Source: Protea cynaroides (Eukaryota; Streptophyta; Magnoliopsida; Proteales; Proteaceae). From it: DNA of 64,000 nt. Shown in pieces: positions 11,830-22,490 of this stretch; the first letter of the stretch is position 1, and every line of letters starts with the position of its first letter. The notes under the pieces were generated by a model. It made no database searches, was not told where the DNA came from, and worked only from the letters and a program-made list of their open reading frames with translations. A program made the translations under genes and the position numbers. The stretch is taken from positions 49,195,322 through 49,259,321 of the forward strand of contig CM053269.1 of assembly GCA_028583415.1 (NCBI GenBank), read 5' to 3'.

Positions 11830-13465
11830 TTTCACTCTCACCCAAACCCTAACTCCTAACGTTGGAGTCCCCTCTGCGTTGTGCATCCACGGTGGCATCC
11901 CATCTCTAGCAATAACAAAGCCGCCATGACTCCTCCTATGAAAATGATCCTATCAATGAGAAAGGAGGATGGTTTGTTCCGACATTGGAGCTTGGTCGTG
12001 CCCGTTGTGGTCGACCTCCTCGTTGCTCCTGTGCAGAATTAGTGTTGGTTAGAGATAATCGACGTCATTTATGAATAAAAACAGGGCAGGGGACTGATAA
12101 GGGAGCAATGGAATTTTCCTTCTTCTTCTCTATTTACTATACTACAAGCAAGGAAGGGGGTCAGGGCCAACGATCCCTCTCGATATTGATTAAACCTTGT
12201 GACAATCTTCGATTCCACTTCAGGCCCAGGAGTTCAAGATTCATTAGAACTCCCCTTTAAACTCACCTTTAATATGCGAGCATCATTGATTGAACTATAC
12301 TGCAATCAAATCTTCTCCCCACCCAACTACCACTTACAAAATACCTGAAGTTGTAATTATAGAATCCAAACTGCAAATCAAATTTCAAAACCCGGAATGA
12401 AAATAGAAAATATGCTATTGCTTCTTGCCTTTACTTCTCAAAAGTTTCAAGAACAACTAGTTTCTTCAAACGTGATTGTATACGACATGATCCGAGTACT
12501 ATTGTATACGATAGGAATGAAAAGATTTGTCGTCAGAATCAATTGGAGCTGATATTATCATCGCATTTTCAGATTTACCAAAATAGAAAGGATCACAATC
12601 ATGGAAGGAGAAAATTTGAAGACTGATTTGAAATCATTAAAGAAAGAAAACCCTAGCTCTTTTCCATCTTCTCTTTTTTCTTGGGTTTCCTCTTCTTCCT
12701 TACATGGTAAAATTTCCCATTCTTCTTGTCTTTTGTGATGGCTGCTGGAGATTGTAAAATCACTAATAATCAAAGATAGAAACCATTGGAATCTCAAGCA
12801 ATTGAAATACCATCATTGGTCATAAGTTAAAGAAAAGGTGAAGCACCACCCGGCAATCGATCAGAGAAAACCTTGAATCATCACCACCAGGAAGCATCCT
12901 TAGGAAAGTTGCCGCCGAATACATTTTGTAAAAAAAAAAAAAAAAATAGAAGGCTTGTGATCGTGTTCGGAGAAACAAAGAAATTTTTGTCGAAAAATCG
13001 ATCGGCCTCCTCACACAAACCTCTTTCTTCTTCGTTCATTTTTTTTTTTTTAATGATCTCTTCCATCTCCGATTGTCATTCTTGAATTTCCACTTTCCAA
13101 CAGCTCTCTCCGCATCAAATCTAAAACCAACTCAAAAAGCTAATGTCAACATTGTCCAAGAAAACTAGGAAAAGAAGAAGAAAGATCGAAACTAGTAAAA
13201 GAAGAAAAGCAGAAGAGGAAAGAAAAGAAAGAGACAAAAAGAAGAAGAAGAAGAGGGTAAAATGGTTTTTTATCTTTACTCTAAGAACAATATTGTCCAT
13301 GAAAAATTTCATTTCAATTGACATCAGCAACTAACGGGAATCTGTGGATGAAGTGGGCTTATTTGATTAGCGATGCAAAGATTTTGGGTGGTAGATGATG
13401 TTTTTACAATCTTGTGGATGTAGATGATGTTAGCAATCCTTGATAGGGTGTAGATGAATTTTTTT
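11575..13465. mobile_element. Long inverted-repeat element of about 1.9 kb, unclassified
   Basis: A left arm (about 11575-11650) and a right arm (about 13387-13465) are reverse complements with few differences. They share CATCTACACC near the outside, TATCAAGnATTGCTAA and then ACAAGATTGTAAAAACATCA near the inside. The interior has a TC microsatellite (11783-11828), some GC-richer sequence around 11830-12060, and purine- or pyrimidine-rich stretches, but no transposase. The arrangement fits a non-autonomous DNA transposon with long terminal inverted repeats, possibly one that captured host sequence. The exact outer ends are blurred by A/T runs, and I could not find a target duplication. Confidence 0.6.
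11783..11828. repeat. (TC)n microsatellite
   Basis: This is an uninterrupted TC dinucleotide run of about 23 units inside the inverted-repeat element. Confidence 0.95.
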
Positions 13466-13884
13466 TTTATTTGATAACTACAATAAAAAATAAATTATAG
13501 AATGAAAAATAAATTTGGTATATTTATCTCTAAAAATAATTTTTATAGATCCATCCCCATTTTATTGCAATAAAATATAAATAAATAAATAAATAAAAAC
13601 CCACAAAGGCTTCTTTCATTAAAACTTCATTTCCTTAAGTGAGTCGATCAGTCTGAAATACAAACTAGACCCAACACAAGTGAAAAAGTCGACCAGAGGG
13701 ATTATCTCAAAATAGGATTGACAACCAAATTGATAGATTATTAAAGAAAAGCTCAGAATGAGTTTCAAGAACTGGCATTGAACAAATTAGCAAATAAGCA
13801 AATAAATTTTAAGAAGGCAACACTATAATCAACACAGGAACATCAAGACAAATAAAGTGGATCATACAGATTCGTGAGAACAAG

Positions 13885-14200
13885 AACAGTCAGTTCATAG
13901 CTACCTCCAAACTCAGAAAGTATTGGACCTGAGACTGTTCCTTGAGACACAACACTTTCGACATTTGAAGCCGACCAAATTCAGGAGGAATAATGTCTTC
14001 CAACATATTAGACAACAAAAGCTGTAAGGAATGGAACCAACCAAGAAACTCCTTGAAAGATCGAGATGTTGAAGATCAAGCACTTCTAACTTGTGGAGAC
14101 CCTAGATTTCAATAGGAATTTCACCACTGAAATTGTTGAATAGCAACGACTAGATAGGAAATTCAGTGAGCTTCCCGACATCTTACCAACCAGTCTCTCA
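13885..14200 (-). pseudogene. Leucine-rich-repeat receptor-like kinase fragment
   Basis: Read on the minus strand, short pieces resemble an LRR ectodomain: a FSGEIPIEI-like repeat with an in-frame stop, GLHKLEVLDL, VGSIP, and further on a piece resembling SLSG-P-SEFGG. These follow the plant LRR consensus (N-F-G-IP), but stops and frame changes separate them and no kinase domain is present. The style recalls RPK2-type LRR kinases, which is a weak impression only. It is a decayed gene fragment directly beside the TRIM element. Confidence 0.45.
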
Positions 14201-14319
14201 CTACCACTGCCCAAAAGATTCCTCCTAGTCCCAAACCCATAAAACGGAAATCGAGCAATTAGGGAAGAACAAAAGTAGGTGAGCTTCTGAAATACCTCCA
14301 CTGTCGCCGTCATCTCTAT

Positions 14320-14830
14320 TGGGAATAGTCCCACATTGCTAATGAGATTGGAATCCTGTGGTCTTATATATGGAAAGTCCCTCCACTTACTAATTCGAAC
14401 TTTTGAGTTGGAAACTTAACATGGTATCAGAGCTTCAAGTTCCCTCTCATAATAACTCTAAAAAAAAAAAGAGGTCAAATTACCAAAAAAAGGACGCTAG
14501 TTGCACAGAATAAGGACTATGGTCATCCAAAGAGGGACGAACACAAAAAAAGAGGGACTATATGTCACCCAAGAGGGATCAGTCACCCAAAGAGGGACGA
14601 TCACCTAAAAAGAGGGACTATATGTCACCCAAAGAAGGACCAGTCATTTGAAAAGTGTCATGTATTGCCACATATACTACCACATATACCCCACCTAACG
14701 GTGGGATTACATGTGAGGGAGGAGTATTGGAAATAGTCTCACATTGCTAATGAGATTGGAATCATGTGGTCTTATATATAGAGAGTCCTTCTACTTATTA
14801 GTTCAAACTTTTGAGTTAGAAACTTGACAA
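14320..14830 (+). mobile_element. TRIM (miniature LTR retrotransposon), 511 bp
   Basis: Two direct repeats of about 102 bp (14320-14421 and 14728-14830) start TGG and end ACA. They differ at only about a dozen sites. The left copy is followed at once by TGGTATCAGAGC (14422-14433), a primer-binding site complementary to initiator methionine tRNA. The right copy is preceded by a purine-rich GTGAGGGAGGAG tract. The roughly 300-bp interior has no coding capacity and contains several copies of an AAGAGGGAC motif. No matching 5-bp target duplication was seen (TCTAT on the left, ACCTC on the right), so the site may have been altered after insertion. Confidence 0.85.
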
Positions 14831-16699
14831 CCTCCACTCCTCTTTTCTTTTCTTTAAAACCCTCCCCAAAACTCAATGCAATAACCCCTTGAGAAATCAC
14901 CCACAATCAAAATTAGACAAAAGGCCCTTGCGCAAAACAGTTTCAAAAATGATTTTTGATAAAAAATTAAAAAGGTTGAGAGTTCTTTTTAAATTTGGGC
15001 TTGTTTTTGTTTTTATCTTTCATAAATAACATCTAAAAATTATACTAAACATCTACAAATACAAAAATTTGAACAAAATTCAAAAAACTATACATACATA
15101 GAGACATTTACAGAGATGGAAACTCAAACTCTCGCTAAGACATTCGTTCCTTGTATTTAGGAGGAATTTGAACTTGCGAAAAACTTGTAACATAATTATT
15201 CTACAATCACTTTGATTTTGAATCTTTGAATTTTGAATTTGAATTGCATCATTTCTTATGTTTAGGAATTCGTTTGAGCTTGCAGATATCTTGCAACCTC
15301 CAGAGAACTAGTTGATGAACTATTTGAATTTAAATGATGAGTCATCTTTTACATGAAGGAACCCTAACCTTAGTACAAGAAAAAACCAAGATCTAAAACC
15401 ATAGAACCAAGAGAAAAGTTTGGAGCACATCCACACACAATTCCAACCTTGAAAATTACAAAAGCATGTGAAAAAAATCTCTAATCAAGAGGGATCGGGG
15501 AAGGGAACATCAAATGCAACATAAATCGGACATGGTAGTTGCTAGGTTCAGGTTCCGATCAGTATTGGGGCATTCCTTCTTGAGCTGAAAGGCATCCATG
15601 TCCTGCACTTACTTGTATTTATCTCTGCCCATTCAAACTTTTTGCACTTTTGGTGTTTAGCTGGAGCACTTCGCTTGAAACTTTTTTCTGACATGGACGA
15701 GATAGAGAGAGAAAATGGTTTAGTTGATGGTTACCTAATTACATAGGACTAGTTTAAGGGTAAACTTATAATTTTATTACTTACTATAAGGGTGGTTTGG
15801 TTATTACAATTAATTTACCTGCGTGGCATTAGCAATTACTGTCCTCCAACTGAGAGACTGTAGTTAAGTGTCAAGAATTTCTAAATTGAGAGGATGTTTG
15901 TGTCCTATTAAATATGATGGGAGAGATTCGTGTCTTTTAACCAAAGTACAACGGAGGTTTATGTACTTTATCTTAAAGTTTATAAATACAATAAGGAAAA
16001 GAGAAATACTTTAATTGAAACTCTTTCAATTCGTATTTGCAATATTTTGATCGCATCAATATTAGAAGATGCCGTGTGGGAATTCCGATGCATCTGATAA
16101 GGATACGGAGTCGTTCGTCAAGGTGGATCCTTCCACATTGCATGGGCGGTACAGTGATTTGACCAAAGTACATTTTCTGTTTTCAAACAAGCATTTTGTA
16201 ATTTCTTATCATATGAAGTAGAGCGAGAAGGCCGGAAAACCGGAATACCGGATTGAGTTGCAGAAACCCTAACTCTTCGAACAATTCCCTCTACATGTGA
16301 GAGGGTAAATAAGACATTTTATTTGATAATGTTAATACCATTAGTTCATGGTAATGGAGTATCTTGTTAAACATTATAGGGGAGGTTCGTGTCTTTTAAC
16401 CAAAGTATAAGGGAGGTTTGCATATTTTACCCTTTTTTTTTCTTTTTTTTCTGAATGTACCCTATACTCTATATGTGTTTCATTATGAACTGGTTTTGAA
16501 TTGAATTTGACTTTTTACCTAGTTTACAAAGTCTGCTTACAGACTCCACTCGGGAAGCAACGACCAGTCAACCAATAAACGGTAATAACCATGTTGGATT
16601 GATCCGATCCTTAAAAGAAATAATAAATAAATAAATAAACAGTAATGTCTGTGCCATTATATTATTTTTTTTGTCAGAATATATGTGCCATTAAAATGT
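14831..16699. other. Intergenic DNA, no gene recognised
   Basis: No exon or RNA gene is recognisable. A short motif, TTCGTGTCTTTTAACCAAAG, occurs twice (about 15928 and 16388), probably as part of a small unclassified repeat. Confidence 0.5.
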
Positions 16700-19600
16700 G
16701 ATCAATGCTTGCGGGATCACTCTTGGAAAATATATCACCATGCGCCAAGGTTGCGATCCCTTTTAACAGCTTCTTACATAATGTGGGTCTCTCTAATTTC
16801 TCTTAGGGGTGTGAATCTATCGATTTGGTCTGGTTTCGGTTTTGATCCTTTAAACTCAAGCCCAATAACAATTTAATAAAAAAAAAACAAATTATTAGAC
16901 CAATTTACTAGGCTTTTAATTAAATTATCCAATCTGGGTTCGATTTTAGCTTACGTTGACTTTATGGGTTTTGTCTGACTGTTCAATTTTTATTTTCTAC
17001 ATTACTTCATGGGTTTTGTTTGACTGATTCAGCTCTGATTTTCTATGCAGATATTTAATAAAATATTAGCTCAATAGCCTTTTATCAATCCATTATCTTG
17101 CAGTTTTGTTGTCATTTTAGAATCCTTAAATAAATAATATCAATTTGAGAGGAAAATAATAATATTTCAATGCCCGCAGGTATAATGCTAGCTCTCTATC
17201 TTTGTGGACCAGAGACTAATGGATTAATCAGGATTTTGTATGAAAACTTTGCCTTGTTTGGCACCATTCTTTTAATGGGGATGCGGTTTTTGAACAGGTC
17301 TCTTCTTTTAAAAATTGTTTGTAAGATCATTGAGCCTGAATGATCGAAGCAATATGAAATGAAAATGAAAGATCCCAATTCTTTCCTCCCCTGATTGGGT
17401 ATAATGCATTTTTCTTCCCTTTCGTGCAAGGGTCAGCCAGCTCATTTGCTTCACTGTTTTTTTGGTTTAATTTTTTATTATTTGGTGCAAACGCTTCGGT
17501 TCAGTCCAGTCCATCACCCAATGAGATTAAAGCAGCCTCTTCATTATACATAGAAGGTAAATTGTTTCATGAAGGATTAAGAATTGAAACAACAATCCAC
17601 CCCTCTCGTCTCTGCAACTACAAGCATGAGACACCACCCTTGTTCTTCAATCCTATCTTTTCCTCCTCTGCTCCTCCTTTTCGCAGTTCTCTTCTCTTTT
17701 GTGTCTTCAACACCCCAGAATGCTTTGTACGAAGGCTCCTTTCTGGCGGTGGAAGATAAATCAGGTATCCTCACCTCTCCAGATAAATTCTTCACTTGTG
17801 GGTTCTACCCAGTTGGCATAAACGCATTTTGTTTCTCAATTTGGTACACCAATACGGCTAACGGAACAGTTGTATGGATGGCTAACCGAGATAGGGCTGT
17901 TAATGGCCACGGCTCGAAAATTTCACTGCTGAAAAATGGATTAATGGTCCTAACTGACCTAGACGGCACAAGTGTTTGGTCCACCAACACCACCGGAACT
18001 AATGTGCAGAAGCTTGAGCTCTTGAACTCTGGAAACCTCATCCTAACAGACCCACAAGGCAATATCCTATGGCAAAGCTTTGATTCTCCAACTGATACAC
18101 TTCTCCCTAACCAAGCATTCACAAAGAATACGAACCTGATTTCTGCAAAGGGAGAAGGTATGTATTCTTCAGGATATTTTAGGTTTTTCTTTGACAATGA
18201 CAATGCTTTGAAGTTAATATATAATGGGCCTGAGATTGATAGCTTATATTGGCCCAATCCTGATAATACTTTATATGTGAATGGAAGAACAAACTACAAC
18301 AGTACTAGAATTGCCCTTTTTGATGATATGGGTAGGTTTCTATCCAGTGATCAATTGAGCTTTTCTGCTTCTGATATGGGGATTGGGATTAGGAGGAGAC
18401 TTGTGATGGATTACGATGGTAATCTGAGACTGTATAGCTTGGATGAATCAACCATGTCTTGGGTTGTATCATGGGAAGCTCTCCCAGAGCAGTGCTCTGT
18501 GCATGGGCTGTGTGGAAAAAATGGAATTTGTGTCTATACACCAAAACCCCAGTGTTCATGTCCCCCAGGTTATGAGATGACTGACCCACAGGACTGGAAC
18601 AAAGGTTGCAAGCCTCTGTTCAACCAAAGCTGCAACCAAACTCAGGAAGTAAGATTTCTGATGCTACCACAAACACAGTTCTATGGATATGACCTGATTT
18701 ACCAATCATCTGTATCATTTAACACTTGCATGAACCTCTGCTTGGAGAGTTGTTATTGTCAGGCTTTTATCTACGGACTAGCAGGGGACGGTCAATGTTA
18801 TGGTAAGGATGCACTCTTCAATGGGTACAGGAGTCCAAACTTCCCATACAGTGCTTATTTGAAACTGCCCAAAAGTTTAAATACATCAGTATACTCTGCA
18901 TCCAATGGATCTGATCCCACTTGTGGATCCATTAGAACAGAAACTCCTTTGGGTTCTTATGTGTACACACAAAGTGGAACGACAACATGGGTATATCTGT
19001 ACTCTTTTGCCCTGGCCATTGGTGCAATTGAAGTTTTCTTTGCTTCTTTTGGTTGGTGGTTTCTTTTTAGGAGACATGGTGTGCCAACATCAGTGGAGGA
19101 TGGATACCAAGCAATAGCTAGTCAGTTCAGGAAGTTTACTTACAAAGAGTTGAAGAAGGCAACTAATAGATTCAAAGATGAATTGGGAAGGGGAAGCTCA
19201 GGGGTGGTTTATAAAGGAGTTCTGAGTGATAATAGAGTAGTAGCAGTGAAGAAATTAGGAGATATAGTCCAAGGAGAGGAAGAATTTTGGGCTGAAGTGA
19301 CCACATTTGGGAGAATCAACCATATGAACTTAGTGAGAATATGGGGGTTTTGTTCAGGAAGTGTCCACAGACTCTTGGTCTATGAGTATGCAGAGAATGG
19401 TTCACTAGATAGACACTTATTCCCCGATGTCTCTAAAAGTATTAAATCTCCTTTTCTACAATGGGAGGACAGGTTCAGAATTGCTCTGGGGACAGCTAAG
19501 GGTCTGGCGTATCTTCACCATGAGTGTCTTGAGTGGGTTATTCACTGTGATATGAAGCCTGAAAACATACTATTGGACAGTGAATTTGAGCCTAAGATTG

Positions 19601-21142
19601 CAGATTTTGGGCTGTCAAAATTGTCTCAAAGAGGTGGAGCTGGTTCTGAGTTCTCTAGGATCCGAGGAACGAAGGGGTACATGGCTCCAGAGTGGGCATT
19701 GAACCTTCCTATCACTGCAAAGGTTGATGTTTATAGCTTCGGGGTTGTGCTTTTAGAGATTGTCAAGGGCGTTCGGCTCTCCAATTGGGTCCTGGTGGAT
19801 GATGCTGTAGAGATGACAGGGCTCACAATGCTTCTGAGGGAAGTGAAGATGACAATTGGAAATGAAGAAAAATTCTGTGTTGAGGATGTAGTGGATCCAC
19901 AGCTGAAGGGTAAGTTCAACAGGAAACAGGCAACTACGATGGTCAAAATTGGGATCTCCTGTGTAAAGGAGGACAGAAACAAGAGACCAACCATGGATGC
20001 AGTAGTTCAAGCTCTACTGGAATGTAAAGATGATACGATGAAGATGGTATGATAACAATCTATATGTATGTATGCACCACATACAAGTTACTTGTAATTT
20101 TATTTACTTATTTATTGTTTTTCTTCTCATGAATGATTTAATAGTTTCTGATTGCGAAGTAATGATATGTAAATAGCAAAATAATGAGTAAAGATGTGTG
20201 TTGTGTATGCCTTTTTGCGTTTCCTTTTTTTTTTTTTCCTCCCTCTTTCTCTGATAGCAAGAATACGGAACATACCTATCACAAAAAAAAAAAAGAATAC
20301 ATAGCATGTTATTGACCTACATGTACCCTGCAGCCCATCCGCCGGGATGGACCTAGTCCAAAATCTCTCTCTATCCTCCCCGGCCCCACCGGGTTTCTTT
20401 CAACATGTTTAGGAAAATGCAATGCCCAATTTACCCCCTGGGTGTTTGGTCTCTTTATTGTTTCACACTTTTTAATTTTAATTTTCTTAATACCATTTTA
20501 GTTCTTTATTGGACTGTATAAAGTACTTGTATACATCTTCATGCATATGAATTAAGAAAAAGAGTAAAAATTGATGCACTAACCCTCTCTTTTTGTATAT
20601 ATAAATCCTCTAATGGAAGATGTACCATTGCAACGCCTTGGTGTCACCTAGTCGACTCAGGCAGCCTCTAACGCCTTCCCTTGCCTTGTTGCCGTGACAA
20701 CCTTGTAGTCTGTAGATATCCATCCTGGTAAGCTTTAAAGCCATATCTTCTTCTCTAGAAGATGCCATAAATCTTAAACCTTGACATCTAAGCTTAAATG
20801 CTAAGCTATTGAACCTTATTGTGAAATTGGTCAATAGAGATAGAACACCTTCAGGAATGAGGTGGGTCGTGTCATTATTATCTCTTATTTATTTACCAAC
20901 TTCCCCTCTCCCCTCCCTCTCTGAGTGGGGGAGGGGTCCTCCAGGAATGCCTTACAATGCAGCAAGAGGAATAAACTTTTTCTAATTCGTCTGGTGACAA
21001 GTCAACCTTGATCCTAGTACTTTATAGTATGTTTGCCTATGACATTTCTTAAGTGGAGGGATGCTCGCCTCCACCATGGCACCATCCAGGTAGGAGAGGG
21101 TAAAAGTATGAAGGTTGGGGTTGATTAGTCTAACCTAGTCCA
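16700..21142 (+). repeat. Duplicated segment, copy A (kinase gene with flanks)
   Basis: The 5' flank from about 16718, the kinase gene and the 3' flank to about 21142 all have counterparts at 46740-57835 (copy B). Part of it matches 59430-61200 (copy C). Copy A lacks the copia element and the small MITE that sit in copy B's 3' flank, so it preserves both empty sites. The flank also carries the promoter side of the kinase gene. I could not name a TATA box with confidence. Confidence 0.85.
17584..20052 (+). CDS. ZmPK1-type G-type lectin S-receptor-like serine/threonine kinase
   Basis: This is a plasma-membrane receptor kinase that would bind an extracellular ligand through a B-lectin head and signal through a cytosolic kinase. 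The 822-residue frame is intronless. The likely true start is Met15 (17626), because a signal peptide (hydrophobic core LLLLFAVLFSFVSS) begins just after it. Domains, in approximate residues: signal peptide 15-43; bulb-type lectin 45-165 (WMANRD, VWSTNTTGTN); S-locus-like region 230-300; EGF-like CSVHGLCGKNGIC 300-345; PAN/apple 355-440 with paired cysteines; transmembrane 469-495; kinase 530-810. The kinase keeps LGRGSSGVVYKG, the lysine in VAVKKL, HCDMKPEN, DFG and APE. It has HCD rather than HRD, so it is a non-RD kinase. Many N-glycosylation sites lie outside. All parts expected of an active receptor are present. The ligand and pathway are unknown. Its 3' half is almost identical to pseudogene B. 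Confidence 0.93.
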   Translation: MKQQSTPLVSATTSMRHHPCSSILSFPPLLLLFAVLFSFVSSTPQNALYEGSFLAVEDKSGILTSPDKFFTCGFYPVGINAFCFSIWYTNTANGTVVWMANRDRAVNGHGSKISLLKNGLMVLTDLDGTSVWSTNTTGTNVQKLELLNSGNLILTDPQGNILWQSFDSPTDTLLPNQAFTKNTNLISAKGEGMYSSGYFRFFFDNDNALKLIYNGPEIDSLYWPNPDNTLYVNGRTNYNSTRIALFDDMGRFLSSDQLSFSASDMGIGIRRRLVMDYDGNLRLYSLDESTMSWVVSWEALPEQCSVHGLCGKNGICVYTPKPQCSCPPGYEMTDPQDWNKGCKPLFNQSCNQTQEVRFLMLPQTQFYGYDLIYQSSVSFNTCMNLCLESCYCQAFIYGLAGDGQCYGKDALFNGYRSPNFPYSAYLKLPKSLNTSVYSASNGSDPTCGSIRTETPLGSYVYTQSGTTTWVYLYSFALAIGAIEVFFASFGWWFLFRRHGVPTSVEDGYQAIASQFRKFTYKELKKATNRFKDELGRGSSGVVYKGVLSDNRVVAVKKLGDIVQGEEEFWAEVTTFGRINHMNLVRIWGFCSGSVHRLLVYEYAENGSLDRHLFPDVSKSIKSPFLQWEDRFRIALGTAKGLAYLHHECLEWVIHCDMKPENILLDSEFEPKIADFGLSKLSQRGGAGSEFSRIRGTKGYMAPEWALNLPITAKVDVYSFGVVLLEIVKGVRLSNWVLVDDAVEMTGLTMLLREVKMTIGNEEKFCVEDVVDPQLKGKFNRKQATTMVKIGISCVKEDRNKRPTMDAVVQALLECKDDTMKMV

Positions 21143-21204
21143 TTCATATTAGTAGCAGTTGGTGATATCCCCTCTCCTTTATGAGACTAGTACTACCTAG
21201 GTTG

Positions 21205-21446
21205 GATTCACTTCCTCTCCTCCTAGTGATTCGGGAGGAGGGAGACGCCCCCGTTGGATGGCCGACACGTGGGGCTCGAGTGAATCCGAGCCCTCCATCC
21301 GAGTCGACACCCCCTGTCTGCTCAGTTTGTCGGCTGGGTGTCAGCTAGGATGGAGGGCTCGGATTCACCCGAGCCCCAGGTGTTGGCCATCCATCCAGGC
21401 TGCCGCCCCTCCTCCCGAATCTTAGGGAGGAGAGGATTTGAATCTT
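21205..21446. mobile_element. GC-rich foldback (MITE-like) element, 242 bp
   Basis: The two halves are reverse complements with few mismatches. Matching blocks include GATTCGGGAGGAGGG with CCTCCTCCCGAATC, and GGGCTCGAGTGAATCCGAG with CTCGGATTCACCCGAGCCC. Flanks ACCTAGGTTG (21195-21204) and ACCTAAGTTG (21447-21456) look like a 10-bp target duplication with one change, which would fit the Mutator-like superfamily. It is missing from the corresponding place in copy B's flank. Confidence 0.75.
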
Positions 21447-21602
21447 ACCTAAGTTGCTTTCTGTATTTGTTCAAACTAACATGTAGACAAGAACTGTTCC
21501 ATCCGACGTAATTATAGGTTTCTATTAATGATAAAGGACATGTGTTCATGTTTAGGAACTCCAACATGCTTTACTAGCATGCCCCAGTCTCACAAGCCGG
21601 TA

Positions 21603-21604
<2 letters not shown>

Positions 21605-21665
<61 letters not shown>
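21605..21665. repeat. (TC)n microsatellite
   Basis: This is a TC dinucleotide run with one interruption, just left of the copia LTR at 21724. Confidence 0.95.
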
Positions 21666-22490
21666 TGTTTGTTTGTTCGATATTTCATTTGTTATCTCGG
21701 TTAGGAGGGTTTGCTGATATTTCTGTTAGAATAGTATGTGTTTAGGGTTTCAATAGAACCCATCCCAATCCATACAATTACCATAGAATACAATGGATAT
21801 GCAATTATCAATGAATCATAAAGACATAACTGTTTGAAGAGATCGATTCCCATATGCTCCAAGACGCTTCAAGCTTTGATCGAATTCCTTTGGCTACAGT
21901 CTTCCACAGCCTCCAGAGGATATCCTAACGTCTCTTGCTAATGGGTGCAGAGAGAACTGATTAAGTGTGGCTGTGAGGACTCTAACCCAGTATTTATAGA
22001 ATATGGTTGTAACTCTAAAACCCTTTCCACAATAGAATTAGGGTTACCAAACATATCTCACACCATGTGACGAACTAAACCAAATTGATTCTACCGTGTT
22101 CATTGGATTCCCACTGAATTGACTAGTTTAGGTAATTAATTAAGCCCACATAAATCTAATAATCTCCCACTTGGGCTATATTAATTACAAAACCACCGCC
22201 AACCAGTGTGGCCACGAAATTCAACACACTAAATCGTCACTAACTTTGAAACATCCATCAAGCTTTCCAATGTGAACAACAGCGAATAATAGATCTCAAT
22301 ATATGGTGTATAAATTTTTGTCAGCCACAACAGAGGTCTACTTAATCTATGAATCGCCTGAGATAATGCATGAAAGTAAACTCCCATGTGAATCCAAACT
22401 TGATTAAAGAACCTTCATCAAAGTGCTCCAAAACCTTTATGGACAACTAAAACATGGTATTTAAATAATTCAGAAATATAATATCATACC

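Noticed and set aside
17424..17759. Open frame overlapping the start of the kinase gene
   Set aside because: It is a shadow frame; the kinase frame has the signal peptide and all domains, and the same shadow appears in copy B.
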